From Chloroflexi bacterium OLB14 (lineage in GTDB: Bacteria; Chloroflexota; Anaerolineae; Anaerolineales; Villigracilaceae): a stretch of DNA of 64,000 nt. Shown here one piece after another: positions 1-8,857 of this stretch. A program made the translations under genes and the position numbers. Within the stretch, counting starts at the first letter, position 1. Every line of letters starts with the position of its first letter. The stretch covers positions 19,558 to 83,557 of the forward strand of contig LMZR01000022.1 in assembly GCA_001567105.1 (NCBI GenBank), read 5' to 3'. Under the pieces are notes generated by a model, which saw only the letters and a list, made by a program, of their open reading frames with translations, had not been told where the DNA came from and did not search any database.

Positions 1-1
1 A

Positions 2-742
2 ATTTGCTTCCTTGCTCACCCCGACGACCCTGAAGCTAAAGCCTTTCGAGAAATTGATATTTCTTGGGAAGATTGGTCAGTGCAAAATTATACAGGCATC
101 GAACTATGGAACGCCCTCAGTGAATTAAAAACTGTTGTACCAACAAAATTACATGGTGCGCTTTATGCTTTCTTCCCGCATCTTGTGGCACATCATCCTA
201 TTCCAAACACAATCAAAAAATGGGATGAGTTAACTGCCACTGGAAATAAAGTGGTTGCCATTGGCGGCTCTGATGCTCACGCTTTAGATATGCACATGGG
301 ATTTATTCACAAAACGATTTTTCCTTACGATTTTCATTTTCGAACTGTGAACACACATGCGCTTCTTCCTGACCCTCTTACTGGTGATGTGAACCTCGAC
401 AAGAATCTTATCTACAAGTCCCTTGCCGCTGGACATTGCTTCATCGGCTATGATTTACCTGCACCCACAAAAGGCTTTCGTTTCTCAGCACAAGGTAAAG
501 ATACATCTGTCATTATGGGTGATGAAATTTCAGCCAAAGGTGGCGTGACCCTACAAGCCAAACTTCCGCATAGTGCCGAAATCGTTTTAATTAAAGATGG
601 TCAAGTGATACAAACTTGGAAGAATCAAACTGCTTGCACACACATCACTACCGAAGCAGGTGTGTATAGAATCGAAGCGTATAAAAATTATTGGGGCAAA
701 AAACGTGGCTGGATTTATAGTAATCCGATTTATTTGAGATAG
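2..742 (+). CDS. CehA/McbA-family PHP metallohydrolase, 5' truncated
   Basis: The frame is open from base 2, so the gene begins outside the window; the GTG at 80 is internal. The visible part starts inside the PHP fold with an AHP motif and continues to GIELWN and the metal-binding GGSDAHA (about residues 95-101 of the visible part), typical of the CehA/McbA branch of PHP phosphoesterases. A beta-rich C-terminal region follows (ISAKGGVTLQAKLPHSAEIV onwards), as in proteins that carry an Ig-like tail after the PHP domain. The expected role is hydrolysis of a phospho- or carbamate-type ester; the substrate cannot be read from sequence. The TAG stop abuts a dispersed repeat. Confidence 0.75.
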   Translation: MCFLAHPDDPEAKAFREIDISWEDWSVQNYTGIELWNALSELKTVVPTKLHGALYAFFPHLVAHHPIPNTIKKWDELTATGNKVVAIGGSDAHALDMHMGFIHKTIFPYDFHFRTVNTHALLPDPLTGDVNLDKNLIYKSLAAGHCFIGYDLPAPTKGFRFSAQGKDTSVIMGDEISAKGGVTLQAKLPHSAEIVLIKDGQVIQTWKNQTACTHITTEAGVYRIEAYKNYWGKKRGWIYSNPIYLR

Positions 743-770
743 CGATTAGCAATTGGCAGTTAGCGTTTAG
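741..770 (+). repeat. Dispersed AGCGATTAGC-type repeat, copy 1
   Basis: A low-complexity unit built from TTAGCAATTGGC and AGTTAGCGTTTAG lies immediately after the hydrolase stop. A close relative sits at 57991-58032 behind upp. Both are directly downstream of a stop codon and on the same strand as the gene, so this looks like a family of 3'-end repeats. The rest of the 742-977 gap holds the element at 822-853 and presumably the rpsF promoter, which I cannot place with confidence. Confidence 0.55.
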
Positions 771-821
771 AAGCAAAAATAAAACTTGCTGAAACAGAAA
801 CAACTATCAGCTAGGTAATGA

Positions 822-853
822 GGCGAGATTCTTGGCTACGCTCAGAATGACAT
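822..853 (-). repeat. Partial copy of the ATGTCATTCTGAGC dispersed element
   Basis: On the minus strand this stretch starts ATGTCATTCTGAGCGTAGCC and continues into AAGAATCTCGCC. That matches the left end of the larger element at 62449-62569, which also begins ATGTCATTCTGAGCC and contains GAAGAATCTC. Only one end is present here, with no partner terminus nearby, so it looks like a solo or decayed copy. Confidence 0.6.
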
Positions 854-977
854 GAAATAAAATCTGTGGTAAACTTCGCCCGCTTTAATAATCTAGGTAC
901 ATTTGTATATGTTCCTTCCGCTCTTGGCAAGTCTACGATTTGAACTTGAGCAAACCCATGGAAAGGAGGTTTTCCCA

Positions 978-1262
978 ATGCGTAAATATGAATTGATGTG
1001 CATTCTCCAACCAGATTTGGATGAGAACGCTTTTAATGGCGTGCTTGACAAGGTAAAAGGTTGGATAAGTGACTCTGGCGGTAGTGTAGATAAAGCTGAG
1101 GTGTGGGGCAGGCGCAAGCTTGCTTCTTTCATCAAGAAGCAACGTGAAGGTCAATATGTGTTATTAAATGTGACCATGAATCCTGCCGCAACTTCAGACC
1201 TTGAACGTAACTTGCGTTATCAAGAATCTGTTTTGCGTCACATGCTTTCGGTGGTTGGATAA
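978..1262 (+). CDS. rpsF: 30S ribosomal protein S6
   Basis: 94 residues, the normal length for bacterial S6. It starts MRKYELMCILQPDLDE and has the S6 core with KAEVWGRRKLASFIKKQREG and LERNLRYQESVLRHML. An upstream in-frame ATG at 903 exists, but the ATG at 978 follows a near-perfect GAAAGGAGGT ribosome-binding site 7 nt away and gives the family N-terminus. S6 binds 16S rRNA together with S18, whose gene lies two places downstream; rpsF-ssb-rpsR is the classical order. The gap to ssb is 35 nt. Confidence 0.97.
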   Translation: MRKYELMCILQPDLDENAFNGVLDKVKGWISDSGGSVDKAEVWGRRKLASFIKKQREGQYVLLNVTMNPAATSDLERNLRYQESVLRHMLSVVG

Positions 1263-1297
1263 TTGATTTGAATCGTTAATCTATCAAGGAGATTGGT

Positions 1298-1723
1298 ATG
1301 AGCAGAGGTCTTAATAAAGTTCAAATTATTGGTCATCTTGGAAAAGACCCTGAGATGCGTTACACCCCGTCAGGCAAGCCAGTAACTACATTTACTGTGG
1401 CTGTCAGCCGTACTTGGAATAATGCTGAAGGCGAGAAACGTAGTGAAACCGAGTGGTTTAATGTAGTAACGTGGGGCAACTTGGCTGAAATTTGTAAGCA
1501 ATATCTTGTGAAGGGTAAGCAAGTGTATATCGAAGGACATTTGAAAACTCGCTCATGGGATGATAAGGAAAAAGAAGGTGTAAAGCATTATCGGGTTGAG
1601 ATTGTTGCCAATGAGATGATGATGCTCGGAGACCGACGCGATTCAAACAATCAAACACACGAAGCAGAAACATCTTCGGCAGATGCTTTAAACACTGCTG
1701 TAGAAGATGATTTCCCATTTTAG
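1298..1723 (+). CDS. ssb: Single-stranded DNA-binding protein
   Basis: 141 residues. An N-terminal OB fold (about 1-108) begins MSRGLNKVQIIGHLGKDPEM and contains the typical SSB blocks VTTFTVAVSRTWN, TEWFNVVTWGNLAE and GKQVYIEGHLKTRSWDD. A short polar linker ends in the acidic tip EDDFPF, the motif through which SSB recruits replication and repair partners. AAGGAG lies 9 nt before the ATG. It sits between rpsF and rpsR and is probably co-transcribed with both. Confidence 0.97.
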   Translation: MSRGLNKVQIIGHLGKDPEMRYTPSGKPVTTFTVAVSRTWNNAEGEKRSETEWFNVVTWGNLAEICKQYLVKGKQVYIEGHLKTRSWDDKEKEGVKHYRVEIVANEMMMLGDRRDSNNQTHEAETSSADALNTAVEDDFPF

Positions 1724-1741
1724 TTTTATTTTGGAGTAACC

Positions 1742-2030
1742 ATGTCTGAAGAAAGATCAAAAAATACATCTGGTGGAGAAGGTGGCGAACGCGGTGAGTG
1801 GCAAGTTTTTTGCTAAACCAAAGTTTTGTCAATTCTGTGCCGATAAAAATTTGAATATTGATTATAAGAATGTTGAGCTTTTGAAGAAATATGTTACAGA
1901 AGATGGCAACATTCGCCCACGCCGCCAAACTGGCGCGTGTGCTAAGCATCAACGTGTGGTAGCGGCAGCTGTAAAACAAGCCCGCCATGTTGCATTACTG
2001 CCATTCAGTGGTGCTGAATCTGTTCGTTAA
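1742..2030 (+). CDS. rpsR: 30S ribosomal protein S18 (frameshifted as sequenced)
   Basis: The ATG at 1742 has a GGAG site upstream and opens [20 protein letters not shown], but that frame stops at TAA about 25 codons in. The S18 body ([20 protein letters not shown] ... [14 protein letters not shown] ... RHVALLPF) lies in the frame reached by skipping one base. Removing one T from the T6 run at 1806-1811 joins the two smoothly and gives about 95 residues, a normal S18 size. A GTG at 1773 could start the body frame but has no ribosome site. S18 is essential, so a homopolymer overcall is likelier than a pseudogene. Confidence 0.85.
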
Positions 2031-2042
2031 TAAATTTTATAC

Positions 2043-2069
2043 TGGGTATGAGATAAATCTCCATACCCA
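2043..2069 (+). terminator. Hairpin downstream of rpsR
   Basis: TGGGTATGAGAT / ATCTCCATACCCA forms a long near-perfect stem 12 nt after the rpsR stop. There is no clear T-run, so termination is an inference from position. Confidence 0.5.
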
Positions 2070-2093
2070 CATAACTGAATAAAAAACAATCAT

Positions 2094-2132
2094 CCCGCAG
2101 GTTTAGGCAGTGATACTATGTAACCCTGCGGG
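2094..2132. repeat. CCCGCAGG / CCTGCGGG inverted repeat
   Basis: Eight-base perfect arms flank a 23-nt centre between rpsR and the foldase gene. The CCCGYAGGG-type arm resembles the dispersed elements at 30083-30226 and 63921-63980, so this is probably a diverged member of the same family. Confidence 0.4.
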
Positions 2133-2155
2133 CTATTGATTAAGGAAATACTCTT

Positions 2156-3576
2156 ATGCCGAACGAATCGGGCAAAAAACCTGCCCCTCAACACAAAAAC
2201 ATGTTGCTCGCTTGCAACGTGAAAAAGAACAAACCCGCCTTATTCTTTATGCTTTATTTGGGATTTTAGGCGTGGTGATTGTATTGCTTGTTTATGGTTG
2301 GCTAGATACTGCCTACTTTCAAGTAAACAAGCCTGTAGCCAAAGTTGGAGAGACTGAAATTCTACTTAAAGATTTTGAACCTCGTGTACGTTTAGAACGT
2401 CAGAACTTACTCAATCAATCTTTACAATTGCAACAATATGTGCAAATGTTTGGAAGTGCAGAAACAGCTTCTCAATTTTTTGGTTACGATGTTAGTTCTC
2501 AAATCCAAAAAATTAGCGCTCAACTTAACAGCCCTGTTGCAATTGGCGAAAGCGTGCTAACCCAAATGGTTGATGAAGAAATTATTCGCCAAGAAGCCGC
2601 TAAGCGTGGCATCACCGTTAGCGAAGAAGAATTGCAAAAATCAGTAGAAGAATTTTTCGACTATTTCCCCAATGGAACTTCTACTCCAACCATTACGCCT
2701 ACAACATTCAACACCCCTCAACTACCTGCCGAAGCGTTACTCATTATTACGCCAACCATTCAAGCCAGTTCAACCCCAACTGCCACTGCTGTTGTAGTTG
2801 ATGGAACACTTCAACCAACTTTGATGCCTACAATGACAAGTACGCCTCTCCCCACTTCGACAGTTGGTCCCACATCCACACCTTCACCTACAGCCACAGC
2901 TTATACTGAAGAAGGCTTCCAAGAGCAAACTGCTAAACTCGATGAGGATTTAACAAAACTTGGTTTTAGCCCAGAATACTACCGCTCCTTTTTAGAGAAT
3001 CAACTTCTTCGAGAAAAACTCACCGATGCAATAGCCGTAAATGTGACAACCAACCAAACACAAGTTTGGGCACGCCACATTCTCGTAGCTGATGAAGAAA
3101 CTGCAAAAGATATCATTGCTCGTCTCCAAGCAGGTGAGGATTTCGCTCAACTCGCTTCAACACTTTCTACAGATACTGCCTCGGCTGTGCAAGGTGGAGA
3201 TTTAGGTTGGTTTGGGCCAGGTCAAATGGTATCTGAATTTGAGACTGCCGCTTTTGCTTTAGAAAAGCCTGGTGATATTACAACTACTCCAGTTAAAAGC
3301 AATTTTGGGTATCACATCATTCAATTAGTAGCCAAACAAGAACGCCCCATGAGCGCAGACCAAATTACGTCTGCTAAAAATCAGGCTTTCCAAGAATGGC
3401 TCACCAATGCGCGTGAAACCGAATACACTGTTGAAAAATTTGACTTCTGGAAAAACCGCGTACCTGATGAACCTAGCTTTGTTAGCATTGCAACCGAATC
3501 TGCTATTCGAGAGCAAACTGCTCAAGCAGAACAACGTGCCACTTACGAGGCTGTAACATTAACGCCAATTCCATAG
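2156..3576 (+). CDS. PpiC-type peptidyl-prolyl isomerase, membrane-anchored foldase (frameshift near N-terminus)
   Basis: From ATG 2156 the protein reads MPNESGKKPAPQHK; adding one A to the A5 run at 2195-2199 leads into HVARLQREKEQTRLILYALF, giving about 473 residues. Order: basic N-terminus, one membrane helix (about residues 32-52), a SurA_N-like chaperone region (VTQMVDEEIIRQEAAKRGI-like helices), a Thr/Pro/Ser linker (about 175-250), and a parvulin domain with WARHILVADEETAKDI, GGDLGWFGPGQMV and FGYHIIQLV. It should act outside the membrane on exported proteins, like PrsA. The Pro/Thr linker inside the chaperone domain is an insertion typical of this lineage (inference). Confidence 0.85.
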
Positions 3577-3597
3577 AATAAACTTCCTATAAAAATT

Positions 3598-3660
3598 AGC
3601 CACAAAACGCTTAGAGGACGAATGAAGTTTTTTTCAAAAGCACCTCTGCGCTTTGTGGCT
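3598..3660 (+). terminator. Long hairpin after the foldase gene
   Basis: AGCCACAAAACGCTTAGAGG pairs imperfectly with CCTCTGCGCTTTGTGGCT and is followed by TTCTTTAT. It lies 22 nt after the ppiC stop, which suits a rho-independent terminator, but the long loop also makes it look like a small palindromic repeat. Confidence 0.5.
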
Positions 3661-3700
3661 TTCTTTATATAAACTAATACAAAAGAATCGAGCTGGTTAC

Positions 3701-4165
3701 ATGAGTAAAGTTTTATTTGCACCCCGTTTAGGCAAACAAGGTCAACTTCGCATTGGTTGTTGCGCTGTGATATTTGACTCAACCCGCCAAAAAGTTTTGC
3801 TCACACAAAGAACAGATAATGGTCGGTGGTGTTTGCCTGGTGGCGCAATGGAATCTGGTGAATCAGTCAGTGAAGCATGTGAACGCGAAGTGTTAGAAGA
3901 AACCAATTTGAAAGTAAAAGCAAAAAGATTAATTGGGGTGTATAGCAACCCAGATCAATTGGTGATCTACAATGATGGCACAAAAGTTTTTATGGTTGTG
4001 TTAAGCTTCGAGGCTGAAGTCATTTCTGGTGAGTTAAGTTTAAGTAACGAAACAACAGCCTTTGGATATTTTTCTCTAGCTGAAATGGCATCTATGCCTA
4101 TGCATGGCGAGCATAAAGCCCGTGTAGAAGATGCCTTTTTAGGTGGCGAAACGTTAACAAAGTAA
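3701..4165 (+). CDS. NUDIX hydrolase
   Basis: 154 residues from the ATG at 3701; the in-frame codons upstream to 3653 lie in the hairpin and were left out. The complete Nudix box is visible around residues 46-68: GGAMESGESVSEACEREVLEE, fitting GX5EX7REUXEEXGU with T-N-L at its end. It is preceded by GRWCLPGG. Family members hydrolyse nucleoside diphosphates linked to another group; the small size and lack of an extra domain leave the substrate open. It stands alone, with its own gaps on both sides. Confidence 0.9.
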   Translation: MSKVLFAPRLGKQGQLRIGCCAVIFDSTRQKVLLTQRTDNGRWCLPGGAMESGESVSEACEREVLEETNLKVKAKRLIGVYSNPDQLVIYNDGTKVFMVVLSFEAEVISGELSLSNETTAFGYFSLAEMASMPMHGEHKARVEDAFLGGETLTK

Positions 4166-4232
4166 CGGTATAATAAATAACGTAACAATCAAGTATGTTA
4201 TAAAACTATCACTTCTAACCAGAGGAGGCAAT

Positions 4233-4940
4233 ATGCTAAACAATTTTTCAGAAAAGTTTTACAAATGGGCAAATGGTTGGCTAGTACTTATTTTCATCGC
4301 CTTAGATATGTTCTTTGCTGGCTTCGTCATGCCGATGATGGGCGCATTGATGAAAAGTGGCACAGGTTTAGAACAACCTCTTGATTTAATGGCATTTGCC
4401 CCACCTGAAGAAATCTTTGCAATGATCGAACTCTATGGTGACGCAAACCGAATGTTTTATCGTCGAGTAGAACTTACAGCAGATATTATGTATCCGATTG
4501 TTTACACTTTTGCATTCGGCTTATTAATTTCATGGCTATTTAAGCGTGGCTTTAATAAAAATAATTCCATGCGAAAATATAATGTAATCCCATTATTTGC
4601 ATTTGTGTTTGATATTCTTGAAAACCTAAATATTGTTACCTTACTTTCAATTTTCCCCTCTCAGCCCATTATTTTAGGCTGGACATTGTTTATCTTCACT
4701 GCTGTCAAATGGCTATTTGCAGGGCTTTGTATTATTCTTATTCTGCTTGGATTGGTAATGGCAATAAAAATAAATTTAAAGTGCAAAATTAATTTGGGTA
4801 GGGATATGGCGTCGCCGTATCCCTACATTTTTAACCACCACACACCTGTACATTCAGGCAAAATTACCCAATTATTTTTCATCACTTTATCACCTAATTC
4901 ATCACCGAAGAAAAAGCGGGAAAGTTCTTCGGCTTCTTGA
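4233..4940 (+). CDS. Polytopic membrane protein of unknown function
   Basis: Starts after AGAGGAGGC with a good spacing. About 235 residues as read, with roughly four membrane helices (WLVLIFIALDMFFAGFVMPM, PIVYTFAFGLLISWLF, VIPLFAFVFDILENLNIVTL, LFAGLCIILILLGLVMAI). No recognised domain. The last 40 or so codons run antisense through the 3' end of the facing methyltransferase and a palindrome, with no helix-like pattern. A one-base change in the AATAAAAATAAATTTAAA stretch near 4770 would end the protein at about 4793, so the true C-terminus is probably there. Confidence 0.7.
   Translation: MLNNFSEKFYKWANGWLVLIFIALDMFFAGFVMPMMGALMKSGTGLEQPLDLMAFAPPEEIFAMIELYGDANRMFYRRVELTADIMYPIVYTFAFGLLISWLFKRGFNKNNSMRKYNVIPLFAFVFDILENLNIVTLLSIFPSQPIILGWTLFIFTAVKWLFAGLCIILILLGLVMAIKINLKCKINLGRDMASPYPYIFNHHTPVHSGKITQLFFITLSPNSSPKKKRESSSAS
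4798..4826. repeat. Palindrome GTAGGGATATGGCG-T-CGCCGTATCCCTAC
   Basis: Fourteen-base arms with one G-T type mismatch around a single T. It lies between two convergent genes and covers the stop codon of the methyltransferase. A related palindrome (GGGACACGGCG-T-CGCCGTG-CCC) is found inside a coding sequence at 46463-46483. Confidence 0.75.
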
Positions 4941-5538
4941 AGCGATTCAAATTTATAATCGGTGCGGATAATTTTATTTTGGAATCCGACCTCATCTAGC
5001 CAGACATAAAAATCTGTTAGATGTTCCAACTTAACAGGTGACTCATTCCCCGTCCCTAACGATTCAAACAGAACAATATAACTGTTTGCTGTTAGGACTC
5101 TTTTCATTTCCCTCAGCCATTTTTCTAATTCTTCTTGCCATGTGTCTTTATTCCACACTGCCAAATAACTGACACTCCAACCAGAGACAACTAGATTCGC
5201 AGAATGATCATCTATTGGTAATTGACGATGGTCAGCCACATCAACTTTCCAATTGGTTAAATCCGTTTTGGATAATTTTTCTTTACATACACGTAACATT
5301 TCTGCTGAAATATCAAAGGCGTGAATCGAGTGGACGATTGGGGCGAGTAAACAGGTCAATCGTCCAGTACCAGCCCCAAGGTCAAGGACGCGATGCGTTG
5401 AGCCCGTCGAAACGAGGCGGTTTTGTAAATCAGTAATTTCTTTCAAGGCTTTGAGTATGTTGCCTTGATAATCTTCTCTAGCAATCAAGCTTCGTATTTG
5501 TCGCCTTCGGTTTTGTAAATTTCTTCTTGTGTAGGCAT
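4823..5538 (-). CDS. Class I SAM-dependent methyltransferase (frameshift near start)
   Basis: The ATG at 5538 opens MPTQEEIYKTEGDKYEA and hits TGA; the body IAREDYQGNILKAL follows in another frame, and one extra base near 5488 (GCTTGATT) joins them to about 237 residues. The open frame alone starts at TTG 5488. Motif I VLDLGAGTGRLTCLLA, an acidic motif II (HAFDIS) and NLVVSGWSVSYLAVW are typical of the Methyltransf_11/25 fold. Substrate unknown. The start lies 8 nt after the stop of the upstream SH3 lipoprotein gene, so they are probably co-transcribed. The C-terminus is encoded by a palindromic repeat. Confidence 0.85.
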
Positions 5539-5545
5539 AGTTTTA

Positions 5546-6289
5546 TTAACACGTCAACGTAATAGACTTACTGCTCGTCTCTCCAGCACCATTGAAAGCC
5601 ACAATATAATATCCAACACTCTGACCAGCCAACAATGTAATCGTTTCACCAAAAGATGTTGAGTTGGCTGGCAATTCAATAGCTAACTCATTGTTGCGAA
5701 AGACGCGATAGCCTGTCTCGCCATCTTTGTCAGACCATGCAATGGTCACATTGGCTTCATTGGTGGCGTAATTGCAAGAGATGTTCCAACTTTGCAAACT
5801 GACATCATCAGGTGAGCCGCCTTGTGGAGTTGCTGGGGCTGTGACGGTTGGTACTGCCGCTAAACTTCCTGAAGGTGTTACATATTCACCTGAGACCCAA
5901 CACTCACCTGCACTGGTTGAAACAATCCAATAATTAGGTGGATAAAAACCAACAATCTTAACTGATTCATTTGGCACGATTTGTGTCACGCGCTGATAAT
6001 TTACACCCGGACCCATTCTGCAATTGGTCACATCTTCGAAACTGGCAAACGGTTCACCTGACGAGGCGGTTGGTTGGGCAGTGCTATTTGAGTTGTTATT
6101 TTGCCCTGACGATGTTGGGCTAGCCAGCGGGGTTTGATTGCTACTGTTGATTGCCGCTTCAACGGTCAATGCAGCGGCGGTTTGAATATCTACTGCTGAT
6201 TCAGGTGATGTTGAAGCGGGTATGTTGCAAGCAACGAAGGTTAGTAAAACAATGATAGAAGTAAATGTGAATATAGTTTTCGATTTCAT
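5546..6289 (-). CDS. Lipoprotein with bacterial SH3 and fibronectin-III-like domains
   Basis: 247 residues. A signal peptide with the lipobox TFVAC (Cys 21) is followed by a Ser/Thr/Pro/Asn linker. An SH3_3-like domain (about 87-140) begins NCRMGPGVNYQRV and contains ESVKIVGFYPPNYWIVS and CWVSGEYV. A C-terminal domain (about 165-247) with TIAWSDKDGETGYRVFRNNE and SVGYYIVAFNGAGE resembles FnIII. It should sit on the outer face of the membrane and bind wall material or glycans (inference). Its ATG overlaps the stop of the serine hydrolase gene (ATGA-type), so the two are translated together. Confidence 0.75.
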   Translation of the reverse strand: MKSKTIFTFTSIIVLLTFVACNIPASTSPESAVDIQTAAALTVEAAINSSNQTPLASPTSSGQNNNSNSTAQPTASSGEPFASFEDVTNCRMGPGVNYQRVTQIVPNESVKIVGFYPPNYWIVSTSAGECWVSGEYVTPSGSLAAVPTVTAPATPQGGSPDDVSLQSWNISCNYATNEANVTIAWSDKDGETGYRVFRNNELAIELPANSTSFGETITLLAGQSVGYYIVAFNGAGETSSKSITLTC

Positions 6290-7644
6290 TTAATCCTCAA
6301 GTGTGCGCGCCCGCCCACACGAAAATATTTTACGCGCTGTTTTTCGTCACGCAGGATGTCGGCAAGTGCGCCATTGAATGGTTCATCTAAACCAATGAGT
6401 TGATCGCGGTCAAAAAAAGCAAAGCGCACTGGGGGCAAAGCAGGACCAGGCGGAGTGTCAGGCATGGGGAATCCGCCCAAGGGGATATGATGAAATATCA
6501 GTTGAGTGCCTTTGGTTGTGATGTCGAAACATTCAGTGCCAATTTTATATCGCCCAACAAATTCTTTGCCGTCTTGCGGATTTTTCATCGGTTTGGGCGA
6601 TTTGAGTTTGATACCAAAATACAAATCGAGCGCCCAACCAAACGTCTGTGCAGTGATAATGCCACCATCATCACTGTTAGTGAGGATGGCAAGTGCGAAA
6701 TCTTCTTCAGGGATGTAAAAAAAGTACGCCTGTTGTCCATTTGTTGCGCCACCATGTGCGTATGCCTTGAGGCGCTCGGCATAACGAATAAACCATGTAA
6801 TACCCATGTCACCCCGTCCGCCTGCATTCACTTGCTTGATGCGCATTGCTTCGAGATTTTTCTTTTTGATAATTCGATTCCCGTTGCCCATGTGGAAACG
6901 AGCATACTTGAGCAGGTCACGAACAGTGGAAACGACTCCGCCTACCCCGTTGCCTGCTCTGCCAATTGCCCACGGACGTGCCACCTGAACCTTCCCCTTT
7001 ACTATCTGATGACCGACAACAAAGCGATGTGTAAAAAGAATATCACTAGGATATAGAAACGACATGTCTAAGCCAAGAGGGTCGAGTAGCATTTCTTGCA
7101 ATGCTTGCTCGTACGGCTTTTTTGTGACTACTTCAATCACGCGCGAGGCGATATTAAAGCCAGTGTTGTTATAAGACCAAATCTTGCCCATCGGTTGAAT
7201 TTGCGGAAGTTTGGCAATATCATCCACCATTTTGGCGAGTGCATCATCTCCATTCCCGAAATCGTTGAAGTAATCGCCGACCCAGCCGCCAGTGTGCGTG
7301 AGCAAATGTCTAATCGTAACTTTCTTCGCTACACTTTCATCTTGCAGTTTAAAATCTTTGATATATTTTCGCACAGGCGCATCGAGATTTACTTTTCCTT
7401 GTTCAGCCAACATCATCAATAGCGTGCCAGTGAAGGTTTTGCTAATGGAGCCTATTTGAAATAGCGTATCAGATGTGACTGGCAATGGATGCTCGACGTT
7501 TGTAACGCCAAAGCCTGTTGCCCATTCTTTACCTTTGTGATAAATACCAATGGAAACGCCAGGAACCTGCAGACGTTTCATCTCTTTTTGAATGCGAGAG
7601 GAAATAATTTTGAAGTTTTTAGTATGATTAGTTTTCATAAGCAA
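6286..7644 (-). CDS. Serine hydrolase, class C beta-lactamase fold
   Basis: 452 residues from the ATG at 7644 (MLMK); the ATG at 7638 is equally possible. The catalytic SxxK is SISK (about residue 70), the YxN equivalent is YNN in WSYNNTGFNIASRV, and the third box is HGG in AYAHGGATNGQQ. The HLLTHTGGW motif is typical of the family. The C-terminal part (DGKEFVGRYKIGTECFDITT) is a lipocalin-like tail often found in these esterases/DD-peptidases. No signal peptide is visible, which suggests a cytosolic enzyme or unusual export. It overlaps the next gene by 4 nt. Confidence 0.88.
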   Translation of the reverse strand: MLMKTNHTKNFKIISSRIQKEMKRLQVPGVSIGIYHKGKEWATGFGVTNVEHPLPVTSDTLFQIGSISKTFTGTLLMMLAEQGKVNLDAPVRKYIKDFKLQDESVAKKVTIRHLLTHTGGWVGDYFNDFGNGDDALAKMVDDIAKLPQIQPMGKIWSYNNTGFNIASRVIEVVTKKPYEQALQEMLLDPLGLDMSFLYPSDILFTHRFVVGHQIVKGKVQVARPWAIGRAGNGVGGVVSTVRDLLKYARFHMGNGNRIIKKKNLEAMRIKQVNAGGRGDMGITWFIRYAERLKAYAHGGATNGQQAYFFYIPEEDFALAILTNSDDGGIITAQTFGWALDLYFGIKLKSPKPMKNPQDGKEFVGRYKIGTECFDITTKGTQLIFHHIPLGGFPMPDTPPGPALPPVRFAFFDRDQLIGLDEPFNGALADILRDEKQRVKYFRVGGRAHLRIK

Positions 7645-7650
7645 AGTATT

Positions 7651-7689
7651 AAAAACTTCGGAAGTTTTTTAAACCTCCGAAGTTTTTTT
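7651..7689 (-). terminator. Terminator of the tyrosine operon, built on the ACTTCCGAAGT repeat
   Basis: On the minus strand an AAACTTCGGAGGTTT arm pairs with AACTTCCGAAGTTTTT and runs into a T tract, 4 nt after the hmgA stop. The core ACTTCCGAAGT is the same as in the palindrome inside the M20 domain at 46345-46377. Confidence 0.75.
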
Positions 7690-7692
7690 AAT

Positions 7693-8856
7693 CTATTCTC
7701 CGTCCCCTTCTAGCCAAGTAGCCATATATTCTTTTTCCATTTCAACGGCTTGCTTGGTCAAATGTAATGGATGGAACGTATCTACCATCACTGCTAATTC
7801 TTTGGTTTCTTTCACGCCAATACTTGCTTCCGTCATGCCAGGTTGCGGACCATGAGGCAAACCGAATGGATGTAAACTAATATCACTGCGGTTAATGCCT
7901 TTGCGACTCATAAAATTACCTTCGGCATAATAAATCACTTCATCGGATTGGATGTTAGAGTGATTATATGGCGCAGGGATTCCTTCGGGATGATAGTCAA
8001 ACAAACGTGGCACAAACGAACAGACTACAAAATTCCAGCCTTCAAAAGTTTGATGAACTGGTGGTGGTTGATGAACTCGTCCAGTAATTGGTTCAAAATC
8101 TTCAATGTTAAATATCCAAGGATATAAATATCCATCCCAACCAACTACGTCAAATGGGTGATAATCCAAAATATGTTGTGAAATATGATCGCGTACTTTC
8201 ACGCGCACATCAAACTCACCTCTTTCAGTATGTGTTTCTAACTCTTCAGGCACGCGAATATCACGCTCACAATAAGGAGCATGTTCCAGTAATTGACCAT
8301 AATTATTTCTATAGCGTTTGGGCGGTTCAATTTGGCTTGGGTTTTCAATGGTGAAAAATTTCGTCTCTTCATATAGTTCCATTTTCCAAGTTGTAGCAAA
8401 TGGAATCACAATGTAATCACCTTTGCGGAATGGTAAATTCCCAAATTGACTTTTCAACACACCACTGCCATCATGTACCCACCAAGTTTCGTAGGCTTGT
8501 GAGTTGCGATAAAAATATGGCATTTCACCTTTTGGTGCGCGTGAAACGCCGAGGATGACGTCATTGTTTCCAAGTAAGGGGATTCTCGCTGAAACGGCAT
8601 CAGCCCCAAGTGGAGTCTGAGCCGTTTGTAAGGCACGATGACGTATGGGTCCAAAATCCACATATTCAGGTTTGGCAGGTCCACAATCATTTGTTTTCAT
8701 AATACGTGGCGGCAAAAAGTGGTGATACAAAATAGATTGTAACGATGAAAAACCTTCTAAGCCCATTAGTTCTTCACGATACAATTTGCCATTTGGTTTT
8801 TTGAATTGCGTGTGACGTTTGTGAGGGATTTGCCCAAGTTTATGATAGAAAGGCAT
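7693..8856 (-). CDS. hmgA: Homogentisate 1,2-dioxygenase
   Basis: 387 residues of the cupin-type homogentisate dioxygenase, which opens the ring of homogentisate to maleylacetoacetate in tyrosine breakdown. The late conserved blocks are intact: GRVHQPPPVHQTFEGWNFVV, IPAPYNHSNIQSDEVIYY and LHPFGLPHGPQPG, carrying the His-Glu-His iron ligands. It is the last gene of a four-gene unit starting with HPPD, 1 nt after the cupin gene. Fumarylacetoacetase and maleylacetoacetate isomerase are not in the window. The protein is shorter than the eukaryotic enzyme (about 445), as is common in this bacterial branch. Confidence 0.9.
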   Translation of the reverse strand: MPFYHKLGQIPHKRHTQFKKPNGKLYREELMGLEGFSSLQSILYHHFLPPRIMKTNDCGPAKPEYVDFGPIRHRALQTAQTPLGADAVSARIPLLGNNDVILGVSRAPKGEMPYFYRNSQAYETWWVHDGSGVLKSQFGNLPFRKGDYIVIPFATTWKMELYEETKFFTIENPSQIEPPKRYRNNYGQLLEHAPYCERDIRVPEELETHTERGEFDVRVKVRDHISQHILDYHPFDVVGWDGYLYPWIFNIEDFEPITGRVHQPPPVHQTFEGWNFVVCSFVPRLFDYHPEGIPAPYNHSNIQSDEVIYYAEGNFMSRKGINRSDISLHPFGLPHGPQPGMTEASIGVKETKELAVMVDTFHPLHLTKQAVEMEKEYMATWLEGDGE

Positions 8857-8857
8857 G

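Noticed and set aside
900..977. S6:S18-binding autoregulatory leader motif before rpsF
   Set aside because: A CCG (TTCCGCTC) occurs in the leader, but I cannot build the flanking stems with confidence; a covariance-model search would be needed.
903..1262. Longer S6 starting at ATG 903
   Set aside because: The extra 25 residues are not S6-like, and the strong AAAGGAGGT site serves ATG 978.
1773..2030. Genuine GTG start for a short S18
   Set aside because: The ATG at 1742 has a proper ribosome site and a plausible S18 N-terminus in the other frame; a one-base run error explains the data better.
5480..5538. Third possible Sec UGA in the methyltransferase at 4823-5538
   Set aside because: The TGA after KYEA lies in a different frame from the body, so it is a frameshift, and no SECIS-like hairpin follows.
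6400..7056. Plus-strand ORF of 218 codons
   Set aside because: It lies entirely opposite the serine hydrolase, whose catalytic motifs are clear on the minus strand.
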